DNA of 64,000 nt from Ahniella sp. (GCA_016712105.1 JADJRU010000049.1:62001-126000); one strand, 5' to 3'; shown: positions 35,323 through 45,470, counted from the stretch's first letter. Translations and numbers: made by a program. The notes: a model not told the origin generated them from the sequence alone.

Positions 35323-36558
35323 TCAGCCGTTCGGCGTGGCGGGGAACACGCCGGATATCACGACATTGCTGCCCGATTTGATTTGGATGGACTTGCCGCG
35401 CGGATCGAAGTTGAGCTGCACCTTGCCGGCTTCGACCGGGTTGCGGAACTCAAGCTCACCTTCCGTGCCACCCGCTACGGCAACCACCTGGACGGTGCCC
35501 CGCTGCGTTCCATCGATATGGACGGTGTAACTGCCTGCAGCCAGATCCTCGAGTTCGACCTTGAACTCGACGCGATCGCTGCGCTGCTCAAGCTCAGCCT
35601 TCAGTTCGGGGCCGTCATTACCTTGCGGCTCGATGCTCAGGACATGGACGGCATTGCCGAATGGCGGCGCACCGGCGCCCGGATCACCACCGGAGCCTCC
35701 TGTTCCACCCGTGCCACCCGTACTACCGGTGGTGCCGAGCGTGCCGGTGAAGACGATCGTCGAACCCTGCACGATTTCGACGAGTTGGCCACGCGGATCG
35801 AAATCGAGCAGCACCTTGCCCGGTTCGACCGGACTGCGGTATTCGACTTCACCGCGGATGCCATTCACCGTGCTGGCAGCGACCAGCGTTCCGCGAGATT
35901 GGCCCGCAACACGGATGGTGTAACTGCCAGCGGATACGTCTTCGAGTTCAACCTTGAACTCGGTACGTTCGGCGCGTTCTTCGAACTCGGCCTTGCCCTG
36001 ACCTGCCGGATACACGCCGGTGTTCGTGAGCAACTGCGAGAATTCGACCCCGGGAGAATCGTCACGAGTCAGCCCGGAAATGCCACCACTGCAAGACGTG
36101 TTGTGAAGTTGCGTCAGACGCGAGATTGGCACTTGGCCAGCAAGCAAGCCAGGCAGCACCGGGGTGTAACGCACCACACCGTTGTTGCAGTCGGTGAAAC
36201 TGACCGTCATGGTGCCCCAGTTGATCAGGCGCACGTTCGCCGGATCAAAACTGCTGCCCGGCGCACCACCTTCGGCCGTGTAGGCAGTGAGCACAGCCTG
36301 CTCACCTTGCACGGTGCCATTGGCAACAACCCAAGCCGGCTTGCCTTGAGCGTCGTAGGTGTACCAGTAGACCAGCACCGTACGATTGCTGTCGCTGCCG
36401 ACGACTTCGATATTGAAGCCATGGCCAGCATGAAGGGGGTCGATCCAGGTTGCGGAAAATTCGCGGCTGATGACCAAAGCCTGTGCGGCGGGCGCAGCCA
36501 GCGCAAGTGCGACCAGGGCTCAAAGGCTGCGGGAAACCAGGGAACGAAGAGTGTTCAT
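35323..36558 (-). CDS. Exported protein with W-P-G-x-G module and duplicated beta domain; TGA in signal peptide
   Basis: Restored length 411 residues. ATG 36558 opens MNTLRSLVSRSL, then TGA at 36520-36522, then ALVALALAAPAAQA, so a normal signal peptide is split by one TGA. The first canonical start after it (TTG 36477) would give no signal. The mature part begins with the W-P-G-x-G module (WIDPLHAGHGF, then TYDAQGKPAW). The C-terminal half has two tandem copies of a domain of about 85 residues (EFKVELED and LDFDPRG in the first; EFKVELED and LNFDPRG in the second) joined by a Gly/Thr linker. Function unknown; transcription ends at the terminator at 35267-35308. Confidence 0.75.
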
Positions 36559-36801
36559 GTATGGACTCGATGTGACAATCGCGGACTGCGATGGGGTCAA
36601 TATAGGCATCGCCGGCCCGAATCACCATCCGGAGTTTCACCCAGAGCGCGTGCGCCAGCGCACAGTCCTGAACACGGCGCGGGACTGCATGCAGGGGTTT
36701 CCCCTCAGTCGATGGCAAACTTTCCACCAGCGAGCCGAAACCGCATGCACCCTGAAGCGAGCGCCTCTAGACTGGGCATCACGACTTACGAGGCCCCCAT
36801 C

Positions 36802-37653
36802 GTGACCCAGCTGTTTCGACCACTTTCCGCGTTGTTCCTGGCTCTGCTGATTGCAGGCCCGGCGTCTGCCCAGGTGACCGTGGTCATCGTCGGCGGCGAC
36901 AAGGCCGACATCACCATCGACATTCCCATCGACGATGACGAATCGATCTCGGCCGACATGGAAGTGGAATTCGAGAACCCAGTGAACCTGACTGCCGAAT
37001 GTTTGAACGTTTCGGCGGTCGTGCTCGATGCGGCGGCGATCAACGCAATCAATGCGCGACTTCCAACGCCACTCGGCCGCTTCGACATCGACCCTCTGTT
37101 TCCGCTGCTGATCACGATCGAACCCTTGCCGGCGTGCAACCTGCAGTTCGACAACCAGATCGAATTCGAGATCCATACCGAAGAACTGAGCTACAACTTT
37201 CCATCGCCCTATCGCCTGATGAAAGCACCGGTGACCGGCACGTTCCGGGACGTCACCGCCAACGTGCTGTCGGGCAGCATCCGGGCAAATGGCAGCGGCG
37301 GCACATTCTCTGAGTTCGTGATTGCCCGCAACGTCGTGGTCGACCTGAACGGCGATGCCCTGGCCGGCTTTGCCGATCTGGAATCCCGCATCAATGGCGC
37401 CGACCTGTCTCTGCTCGCGCGCAACGTACTGACGGAAGACCTGGCTTCCGCGCGCGCCGCCTATGAGCGTGGATTCTTCACCGATTCCATCAGTCGATTG
37501 CAGGCCATGGTCCTGACCACACGCAGCCTGGGCGGCGGTGCCATTCCGAACCGGTGGCGCTCCGAACGTGACCTGGTCAATGCGGTCGGTGAAATCAAGG
37601 GCCTGACCGATGCATTGGCCTATCGCATCGCTCGAGTCGCCAACCTGCCCTGA
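36802..37653 (+). CDS. Exported protein of unknown function
   Basis: 283 residues from GTG 36802, eight bases after GAGG. A signal peptide ends at residue 23 (GPASA). The mature part is acidic (IPIDDDESISAD near 45) with alternating polar/hydrophobic strands to about 200, then a helical C-terminus with AAYERGFFTDSISRLQAM. No enzymatic motif is visible. It is divergent from the 35323 gene, and the 243 bases between contain only promoter space. Similar to secreted proteins of unknown role that are common in this order. Confidence 0.65.
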   Translation: MTQLFRPLSALFLALLIAGPASAQVTVVIVGGDKADITIDIPIDDDESISADMEVEFENPVNLTAECLNVSAVVLDAAAINAINARLPTPLGRFDIDPLFPLLITIEPLPACNLQFDNQIEFEIHTEELSYNFPSPYRLMKAPVTGTFRDVTANVLSGSIRANGSGGTFSEFVIARNVVVDLNGDALAGFADLESRINGADLSLLARNVLTEDLASARAAYERGFFTDSISRLQAMVLTTRSLGGGAIPNRWRSERDLVNAVGEIKGLTDALAYRIARVANLP

Positions 37654-37766
37654 GGGCAGCCTTGCGGCTCGGCGTGGCAGTGGGGACCCACGATCGTGAC
37701 TACAGGCATTGCAGCTTCTGAAATATTCGGGATATGGTCGGGTATGACCCCGAGCGCACGCCGTCC

Positions 37767-38592
37767 ATGCCCCTTGCCTTTGCCGCCCATGTCCCGGAAC
37801 GACTGAGCCTCGACCGTATCCTCGTCGTCCGGGCGAATGGCTGATTGGCCGGGAGCCGGAATGTGACCTGCCGGTGACACATGACTCCGTGTCACGACGC
37901 CACGCCATGTTGATTGCGGACGCCGACGAGCGTGCCGGATGGGGTCAGGTGGCGGGGTGGTCGAGCATGTTTTCGAGCGCAAGACTCGCCTGGCCATTGG
38001 TGACGTGCTGGCGCTTGCCGAGCCGGTTACCCCATCCGAAGCACGCCAGCGCGAAGCCCGAGCACGCAGCCGGCGCGATTCGATCACCCAGCTTCAGGCC
38101 ATCGGTCCTGCAGCCCAGACCCCCGGGGAAACCCTGCAGAGCATTCTGCTGCAACTGATGCAGATTGCCGAATGTGAACGTGGCATGTTGTTCGAAGTGA
38201 ATGAAGGCCGGATCGTGCGGACGCTGGCCACCCAGGGAATCGAAGCGGACAACTGGTCCCGGGGTGGTTTCTCCGGCAGCCATGGCGCCGTCGAACGGGC
38301 CTTGGCCGATCGTGCTCCGGTGTTTCTCTCGAAAGCCGCCGATGCCACGGGCATGGCCGGGCGAGCCAGTGTGATCAGCGGTGGTATCGGCGCACTTGCG
38401 GCGCTGCCGCTGCTGCAGGCTCCGGACCAATTGATCGGGCTGTGTTACCTCGACAGTCTCGACTCGGAACGAAGTTTCACTGAACTCGATGGTGAGCTAT
38501 TGGGTGCATTTTCGGGGCGCGCGGCCACCATGCTGGCATTGGCACTCGTCGATGCACGGATCGAAGCGCTGAGCAGAGCGCACCGGCCATGA
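37767..38592 (+). CDS. FHA-GAF domain signalling protein, with two frameshifts
   Basis: Joined across two single-base losses (near 37841 and 37937-37960) the gene encodes about 275 residues. The N-terminal part has the FHA hallmarks LIGREPECDLPV and SVSRRHAML, which bind phosphothreonine, followed by a GSGGG loop and RLAIGDVLAL. After a basic linker comes a GAF domain (residues about 125-265: MLFEVNEGR, GLCYLDS). The stop overlaps the next gene as ATGA. As written, translation from 37767 ends at TGA 37842. An alternative is that only the 37939-38592 GAF frame is used. It probably reads the phosphorylation state set by the kinase encoded next. Confidence 0.65.
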
Positions 38593-41500
38593 CCGACGGT
38601 CTCACGATCCCGCCACCTTCGCGCCAACCCAAGGCGACTGTCACCGGCATCTTTGCAGCGACGGATTTCATCGAAGGCGACGTGATCGCCGATCGGTTCC
38701 GCATCGTGCGCCTGCTGGGCATGGGTGCCATGGGCATGGTCTACCAGGCGGAGGATCAACAACTGAACGTGCCGGTCGCGCTGAAATTGCTGCGCCCGGA
38801 ACTGGCGAACAAACCGGAATTCTTCGACCGTTTCCGCCAGGAGTTGCTGCTCGCCCGGCAAGTATCGAGCCCGCATGTCGTGCGCATCCATGACCTCGTG
38901 CAACACCAGGGGTCCTGGTTGATCAGCATGGATTACGTGGCCGGGGAGTCACTCGAAGATCTCCTGTTGCGTGAACCGAGACTGTCGCCCGATCGTGCGC
39001 TTCAGATCACGCGGCAACTCGCTTTGGGACTCGCCGCTGCGCATCAGAAGGGGGTTGTGCACCGCGACCTCAAGCCGGCCAACGTGCTGCTCAACGAACA
39101 GGGGGACGCGCTGATCTCGGACTTCGGCGTGGCACGGTCCATCGGAGAAACGCGCCTGACCCAGAGCGGCATGGTGGTCGGCACACCCGCCTACCTGTCT
39201 CCGGAGCAAGCACAAGCGGCAAAAATCGACGGACGCAGTGACCTCTACACCCTCGGTCTGATGCTGTACGAAATGTTGTCGGGCACATTGCCGTTTGCCC
39301 AGGGAACCAGCTCGGAAATGCTCGTGCAGCGCATCCTGCGCAGCCCTCCGTCCGTGCAGACCGAAGCGCCCGGCACACCTGCCTGGATCGCGGCGCTGAT
39401 TGCGACGCTGTTGACACCGAAACCCGAGGACCGCATTGCCAGCGCGGAACAACTGATTGCGGCGATCGACCGGCGAATGCCACCGGCACAAATGCAGCGT
39501 CGTCGGCAATTGCGAAGACTACGTTCGATCCTGCCGTATGCTGCTGCCGGACTCCTGCTGTGTGCGGTTGCCTTCGCGATCGGCATCGGCTGGCGATCTC
39601 CAATGCTTGTGGCCGTCGAGCCCGAACTGGACGACCTGGCGATCCTGCCATTCGGACTCGATGACCCCGGCCCGGAGACCCGAGATCGCCTGCGCGGAGC
39701 CGAGCGAATCCTGAACGCGGCGCTGTCGGACCAGCTAGTGGTCTCCGATCCCGGCAAGGCCAATCGCGCCATGGCCCAACTGGGACTCGACGCATCGACT
39801 TGGCCACGCAACTTGCCGGCGCTGTTTACACTGTTGCCGAGTGAACATTGGCTGGAATTGTTCCGCGAGACGGACCGCGGCTGGCAACTCCGCCTGTGGA
39901 CTCGTGACGAGACTTCGCCGGAAACCCTCTTGACCCTGCCTGCGGGCGCGGCCATCGACTCTGCCGCGCTGGCGAAACTTCAGGCAGCCGTTCTGGCCCG
40001 TCTCCGCATCAAGGCACCGACGCCGGGGCTCGACCTCCAGCGACTGCCTGACGATTTGATTCGCGCATTGGGAGATTCAAAGAGTCCGCAACCAGCGCCC
40101 GGAACAAGTCCGGCACCGTTGCTGGCGATCTGGTGCAACGCGCGCCTGTCGGATCTGGAAACAGCCGGGGAGCGTGCCACGGCGCAGATCCAGGCAAGGG
40201 CCTGCGTCGACGCTCTGGCGACATCGACCGGCCGTCTCGAAAAGCTGGCGCGGATCCATTCAGCGCTGACGCTTGAACAGGTCGACGAAGCGATCGGATT
40301 GTCGGCCGGGCTGGACGATCGTGGCCGACTGGCCGCACATTTGCATGCCCGCGTGCTGGCGGATTCCGGTGATCTGGAAGCCGCGGAACACTTGATGCGC
40401 ACAGTAGGCGAACGGGATGCCAGCGACGGCCGCGCATGGTTCCAGGCCGGCAAATTCGCGATCATGCGTGGCGACGCCCGAGTCGCCGTGGACGACTATC
40501 TGGTGCGCGCGCAAGTGGTTGCCAACCGACAGGCGGATGCCCAATTGCGGGCCGATGTCGCCAATGCATTCGGTGTCGGATTCCGTCGATTAGGCCAATT
40601 GCAGGCCGCAGCCGATGCCTATCGACAAGGCGCGACGTTGCAGGAACAGGCTGGCAATGCTCGTGGTCGCGCCACCAGCATGCAGAATCTGTCGTCGGTG
40701 CTGTCCACTCTGGGGCGGTTCGATGAAGCCGCCGAGGCTTTGGCCACGGCCGAATCGCTGATTCGGCCACTGGGTGACCAACGGGCAATCGCCGACCTGA
40801 GAAATGATGTCGGCGTGCTGGCCGAGGAACGCGGTGACTTACCGTCGGCACTTGCAGCCTATCGCGAAGCACTGAACATGCGGCTGCAGCGACCGGACCA
40901 GAGGTCCGTCGCCGAGAGCTTGCTGAATGTCGGGTTCGCCTATTACCAGATGGGTGATTTCGCGAATGCCGAAGTCCATTGGCAACAGGCATCGGAGCGA
41001 TTCGGTCGCGAACAGGATCTGTTCGGTACCGTGCGTGCCCAGCGAGCCTCGGCCTCGCCTACACGGCTCGCGGGGATTTCGCGCGATCACGCGCCAGTTT
41101 CGAACACAGCCTGAAAGTCTCCGAAGCCAATCAGATGGGCGAAGAGCGCGCCGTGGCGATGGCGGCACTGGCCGAGCAGGATCGACTCGAAGGGAAACTC
41201 GACAGCGCAAGGGAACGCGCGGATGCGGCACTGGCGCTGTTCGAGGCACGCGAAAATCCGCGCGGCATCACTGAGATGAAATTGCTTCTGACGAGTATCG
41301 CGATCCATCGGCGCGACATCGACTCCGCAAGCAAGCTGCTTGCAGACCTCGGTGCCGACCTGGGTAACGTCGAACAACGTGCGATGTGGCACGTCCGGTC
41401 GGCGCAGACTCTTTTGCTGAAAGGCGATCGGGCGGGCGCGCGTGATCATGCAGGTCAAGCCATCACATTGGCGAACGAATCCCATACAGCGCAGGTCAAG

Positions 41501-41881
41501 GTCGAAGCCGAACTCGAATTGGCCATGGCATCGCCGCGTCAGGAAGGGCTGGACCTGCTGGCCCAGGCTGAAGCCGATCTTGCTGGATTCGCGAGTGTTC
41601 CGCTGCAGATTCGACTTTATTCAGTGAGTCAGGCTCTGAATCGCGACAGTTGCGCCAACGACCACCAACTGGGTCAGGCCATTCTTGCCAAACTGCCGGG
41701 ATTCGTCGGTGCATTGGCCTTCCATGAGGCAGCGAGTGATTGTAATCATCTGGAGTCAGCGCAACGGCAGCGCGCCGGGCAGCAGGCAGGCGAAGCACTG
41801 CAGAGGCTGATCGACGGGGCCGCGGAATCCGACCGCACGTTCCTCGTCGCGTATCAGAAGCTCAAGACAACGACGCCATGA
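38589..41881 (+). CDS. Ser/Thr protein kinase with TPR sensor domain, frameshifted
   Basis: Restored length about 1097 residues. A Hanks-type kinase domain (about 35-300) has the Gly loop GMGAMGMVY, the VALKLL lysine, HRDLKPANVLL near 158 and DFGVARS. One transmembrane segment is near 314-335 (AAAGLLLCAVAFAIGIGW), then a large C-terminal region (about 340-1097), whose last 500 residues are TPR-like helix pairs (GFRRLGQLQAAADAYRQ, GLAYTARGDFARSRASFE). The frame is lost by one missing base near 41042 and regained in the next frame, which ends at 41881. It starts inside the stop of the FHA-GAF gene and ends inside the start of the histidine kinase gene. Confidence 0.85.
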
Positions 41882-42654
41882 CTCACGATGTGCCATCCGG
41901 CGACTTGGCTGCCGAACTGGACGCACTGCGAGCTGAACAGGCTCGGATCCGGCAGTCGATCGGCCAGGGTGACCTGAAATTCCGCCACCTCGCACGGTCT
42001 GTTTTTCGGGTGACGGAACAGGAACGTCGTCGTCTCGCACGCGAACTTCATGATGGCGTCGGGCAGAAACTCGGCTCGGTGCTGCATCGACTGAGCCAAC
42101 TCGAACAGTCCGATTCGATTGCTGCGCCATTGCTCGAACAGGTTCAGACCAGCACACAACTGGTGCGGGATTGCCTGCAGGAGATCCGGGAAATATCGCG
42201 GCTCATGCGACCGCAGATTCTGGATGATCTCGGCTTGGTGCCGGCACTCGAATGGTTGTTGCGCACGATGGCGCAGACACACGGGTTCGTGGTCACCGCA
42301 GACCTGCAGGACCCCGGGCTCGCGAATGACGATGACTTGGGCACGCTGCTGTTCCGTGTGGCGCAGGAATCCTTGAACAACATCGGCAAACACTCGGGCG
42401 CGACGGAGGTCGTGTTCCGACTCGGCGGCAAGGCGGACCGGATCACGCTGCTGATCGCGGACAACGGCCAGGGTTGCGACCTGGAGGCTGCATTGGCACA
42501 AGGCAGCAATGGTGAAAGCACCGGATTGTCGGCCATGCGCGAACGTGTGCAATTGTTCGGCGGACACATTGATTTCCGCAGCGCGCCTTCCGATGGCATG
42601 CAGGTGCGTGTCAGCATTCCGCGTTCTGAATCGAATCTTGCGCCCCCGCCATGA
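41878..42654 (+). CDS. Cytoplasmic NarL-type sensor histidine kinase
   Basis: 258 residues, no membrane segment. A short coiled coil precedes the HisKA_3 phosphoacceptor ERRRLARELHDGVGQ (His near 58). The HATPase domain has FRVAQESLNNIGKHSG and IADNGQGCD, and GLSAMRERV. Without an own sensor it must be controlled by partners, most plausibly the Ser/Thr kinase or the FHA-GAF protein encoded upstream. It starts in the ATGA overlap with the kinase gene and overlaps the regulator gene by four bases. Confidence 0.93.
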   Translation: MTHDVPSGDLAAELDALRAEQARIRQSIGQGDLKFRHLARSVFRVTEQERRRLARELHDGVGQKLGSVLHRLSQLEQSDSIAAPLLEQVQTSTQLVRDCLQEIREISRLMRPQILDDLGLVPALEWLLRTMAQTHGFVVTADLQDPGLANDDDLGTLLFRVAQESLNNIGKHSGATEVVFRLGGKADRITLLIADNGQGCDLEAALAQGSNGESTGLSAMRERVQLFGGHIDFRSAPSDGMQVRVSIPRSESNLAPPP

Positions 42655-43301
42655 ACCGCCCTGCCATCCGCGTCCTGGTTGCCGACGACCACACCATCCT
42701 GCGCGAAGGCGTGGTGGCGCTGATTGCCGCGAACGCCGACTTTCAGGTGGTGGGGCAGGCTGCAGATGGCGCCGCGGCAGTCGAGATGGCACATCGGTTG
42801 CGTCCGGACGTGCTCGTCCTCGACCTGTCGATGCCAAAACTCAACGGCCTGGAGGTCGTGCGCCGCCTGCATCAGGAACTACCCGATCTGCGTGTGCTGG
42901 TGCTGACCATGCACTCCGAAGAGGAATACGTGCTGCATGCCGTGCGGGCCGGAGCCGCCGGATTCCTGCTCAAGGACAGTGCCGGCACGGAGCTGCTCGA
43001 TGCAGTGCGTGCACTCGCTGCCGACCGCGGTTATTTCGGCACTCACGCGGCGCGGGTCATGGCACAACAGGTGCAACGCCCCGGGGTCCCGCTGACCGAT
43101 CCCTATCGCGACCTCACACCCCGGGAGCGCGAAGTGTTTCATCTGATCATCGAAGGCCAGACGACCAAGGAAATTGCGCGACACCTCGACATCAGCGCGA
43201 AGACTGCCGAGAACCACAGATCCCGCGTGCTCGAGAAAATGGATGCGCGCAACACAGCCGAGTTGATCCGTTATGCGGTCAAACACGGGCTGATGGATTG
43301 A
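42651..43301 (+). CDS. NarL/FixJ-family response regulator
   Basis: 216 residues. The receiver domain has VLVADDHTILREG with the acidic pair, the phosphorylatable Asp in LVLDLSMPKLNG, TMHSEEEY and FLLKDS. The C-terminal LuxR-type helix-turn-helix has LTPREREVFHLI and TKEIARHLDISAKTAENH. It is the output of the histidine kinase encoded just upstream and the last gene of the four-gene signalling operon. Target genes are not evident from the window. Confidence 0.95.
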   Translation: MNRPAIRVLVADDHTILREGVVALIAANADFQVVGQAADGAAAVEMAHRLRPDVLVLDLSMPKLNGLEVVRRLHQELPDLRVLVLTMHSEEEYVLHAVRAGAAGFLLKDSAGTELLDAVRALAADRGYFGTHAARVMAQQVQRPGVPLTDPYRDLTPREREVFHLIIEGQTTKEIARHLDISAKTAENHRSRVLEKMDARNTAELIRYAVKHGLMD

Positions 43302-43359
43302 TGGGATCGGCGGCTGGGCTTCGCTCAGCGCCAGCCGACACCAGCAATACATCGCCCAA

Positions 43360-44604
43360 TCAAGGACACAGATCGGCAGTGTCGAAGCTGTCGTCGAACA
43401 TCTGTCGAACCGGGTCGTACCAGGCTACGGCGCCTTGCTGTTGGGTGGTGACGTTGCGCCCGGGCGCTGCAACGAACACGCCGCTGGACGAGGCCGACCC
43501 GGCCCAACCCGACAAGTCGCCGGGTCTCGGTGAACGGAGCTTGAGCGAACCGACTTCGATGTAACCGGCGAGTTCTTCGCGCAAGTTCGTCAACAAGCCA
43601 CAACCTGGCGACGGAAACACGGCAGCGAAGGGGACGCCACCCATAGATCGGCGTTGCGCGAAAAGAGGTTCCAGCCGAACCGTTGACCGCCAAGGGGCCG
43701 TCGGCAACAGACTGCCGAGGTTCTGCCAACTGCCGCCTGGTCGTTCGAACCAAGATGCTTCCAGATGGTCGTTTCGACCGGGCGCACCAACCACCAGTCG
43801 ATTCGCACTCAGATGGAGGGATCGTCCGAACAGGTCGCCGTTCGCTGCGTTCGGCGCGAGTATTTTCTGTTCGGGTGCCCACAGCCCCCCACTTCGGGTG
43901 AACAGATAGACGGCACCGCGTGCATAGGGACTGGCCATGCCAATGCCGCCGTCGAACGGGGCACCTACGGCAATTCGGTCGCCCTGAATGGCAACGGCGC
44001 TGCCGAAGCGATCGCGTGCAGCGCCGTCCCAGGCAAACAGATGGGATTGCAGCACCCACTCGCCGGACTGACGCACATAGACATGCACGGAGCCACGATC
44101 ATTGTCGTCGCCCGGGGCGCCAATCACCAAGGTGTTGCCATCAAACGCCATGGTCGCGCCGAATTCATCGCCGGCCGCACCATCCTTGGCCATCAACACG
44201 CTGTGCGCAGTCACCACTCCGGCAGCGGGACGCTGGTAGGCGAACACCGCCCCGGCATTCTGGCGAGGTGCGGCGACAAACAAGTCCGCGCCAAAGAGCG
44301 CGACTTCGGCGCCGAATGCATGCCCGCTTGTCACGGTCAGATTACTCAGGCGCGCTTCCTGCAGACATCCCTGATTTTCACATCGAAACACATAGGCGGC
44401 GCCGGCCTGATCGTTTTCGCCCGGCGCACCTGCCAGCAACAGGTTGGCATCCGCGGCGACCGAATAACCGAATTCATCAGCGACGCCGGAGTTCGCGGTT
44501 ACGAGACGGAGCTCGCCGGCTGCAGCGCTGCCAGCAATCACAAGCATCACAACTGCCAAGACGGCAAAGCGCGGGTTCATGCAGACACGATTGGACGGGT
44601 TCAT
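43360..44604 (-). CDS. Exported FG-GAP repeat protein
   Basis: 414 residues. After a signal peptide (ending near GSAAAG) come about five FG-GAP/integrin-alpha-like beta-propeller repeats: DEFGYSVAAD with LLAGAPGEND, GDEFGATMAFDGN with LVIGAPGDDN, DRFGSAVAIQGD with IAVGAPF, GDLFGRSLHLSAN with LVVGAPG. The C-terminal region reads YDPVRQMFDDSFD, related to the FxxGFE tails seen elsewhere but followed by a few more residues. The start is 44604; an in-frame ATG eight codons later is possible. Likely a surface or secreted binding protein. Confidence 0.85.
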   Translation of the reverse strand: MNPSNRVCMNPRFAVLAVVMLVIAGSAAAGELRLVTANSGVADEFGYSVAADANLLLAGAPGENDQAGAAYVFRCENQGCLQEARLSNLTVTSGHAFGAEVALFGADLFVAAPRQNAGAVFAYQRPAAGVVTAHSVLMAKDGAAGDEFGATMAFDGNTLVIGAPGDDNDRGSVHVYVRQSGEWVLQSHLFAWDGAARDRFGSAVAIQGDRIAVGAPFDGGIGMASPYARGAVYLFTRSGGLWAPEQKILAPNAANGDLFGRSLHLSANRLVVGAPGRNDHLEASWFERPGGSWQNLGSLLPTAPWRSTVRLEPLFAQRRSMGGVPFAAVFPSPGCGLLTNLREELAGYIEVGSLKLRSPRPGDLSGWAGSASSSGVFVAAPGRNVTTQQQGAVAWYDPVRQMFDDSFDTADLCP

Positions 44605-44705
44605 GGCGACATTAAGCGCGCTGCTGTTTGGCAGTGCAAGCGCGCGCTGGGGGTTTTCCCTGATAGAGCCTGAATCCGCCGGTCAACGATCGTTGCAACG
44701 ACCGG

Positions 44706-45332
44706 TCAATCGGCCGCTGCAACGGGGCGCGAGCTGACCGGAATCAAGGTCTCGGCCACATGCTGCACGTATTCCTCGTACTCGTCCGTGGACATGCGCG
44801 GCAGCTTCATCTGCAACATCAACTGCAGGAACCCGACATACGCGGCATAAGCCAGGCGCGCCCGGTTCATCGCTTCCCGCCGGTTCATGCCGAGCGCCAG
44901 GTAAGCCAATCCCAGGAACGCGATGCGTTTCTGCGACAAGCGCTGCATGACCGGCTGCACGACCGGGTGATCCACCTGGTTCAACAGGGCGCTGTAGATC
45001 ACATGCGAGCGCATCTCGCGGCTGGTGCGGACAAACAGCTCACGCAGGCGCTCACCCGCATCCTCGATATGCGCCAGCGGATCAAACACCCGCTCCTGGT
45101 CCGATGCTTCCCATTTTTCGAGCGCCGACTTCAGGAGCGCTTCACGGGACGGGAAGTGCCAGTAAAAGCTGCCTTTGGTCACGCCCAGTCGTTTTGCGAG
45201 CGGTTCCACTGCAACCGCAGCGAGGCCTTGTTCCGCAATCACGTCCAAGGCGGCCTGAAGCCAGTCTTCGGCAGACAGGCGCGGCTTCTCGGAGGGGATG
45301 ACAGGACTGATCAGCATCGCTGCAAGATTCAT
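44706..45332 (-). CDS. TetR-family transcriptional regulator, likely of fatty acid catabolism
   Basis: 208 residues. The TetR helix-turn-helix is at residues 20-65 (AALDVIAEQGLAAVAVEPLA, GVTKGSFYWHF). The C-terminal ligand domain ends with a long helical block (RARLAYAAYVGFLQLML). It is divergent from the hydrolase-fadE operon, and the 145 bases between contain a PsrA-type palindrome, so it probably represses that operon and itself and is released by an acyl-CoA or fatty acid. That inference comes from gene context only. Confidence 0.88.
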   Translation of the reverse strand: MNLAAMLISPVIPSEKPRLSAEDWLQAALDVIAEQGLAAVAVEPLAKRLGVTKGSFYWHFPSREALLKSALEKWEASDQERVFDPLAHIEDAGERLRELFVRTSREMRSHVIYSALLNQVDHPVVQPVMQRLSQKRIAFLGLAYLALGMNRREAMNRARLAYAAYVGFLQLMLQMKLPRMSTDEYEEYVQHVAETLIPVSSRPVAAAD

Positions 45333-45440
45333 GTGACGGTTTTGTGGAGCCTATTGGGGTGTTTCATTCGCCGCAACGTCTGCTCGAATGATCGATCTGC
45401 CGAAAGCAGCCACTTGAGGCTAACACCATACGCCACCGTA

Positions 45441-45470
45441 TTGACAAACAAGCGTTTGATCGACCATACT
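45441..45470 (+). promoter_or_regulatory. Candidate sigma-70 promoter of the hydrolase-fadE operon
   Basis: TTGACA (45441-45446), 18 bases, CATACT (45465-45470). Transcription would start at or next to the ATG at 45478, which implies a leaderless mRNA for the hydrolase gene. The -35 box matches consensus exactly; the -10 is weak. Confidence 0.5.
45445..45458. promoter_or_regulatory. PsrA-like operator (CAAAC-N4-GTTTG)
   Basis: CAAAC AAGC GTTTG matches the PsrA recognition pattern (G/C)AAAC-N2-4-GTTT(G/C) known from Pseudomonas, where the TetR-type PsrA controls beta-oxidation genes. Here it sits in the spacer of the candidate promoter between a TetR gene and a fadE operon, which fits repression by promoter occlusion. 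Confidence 0.7.
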
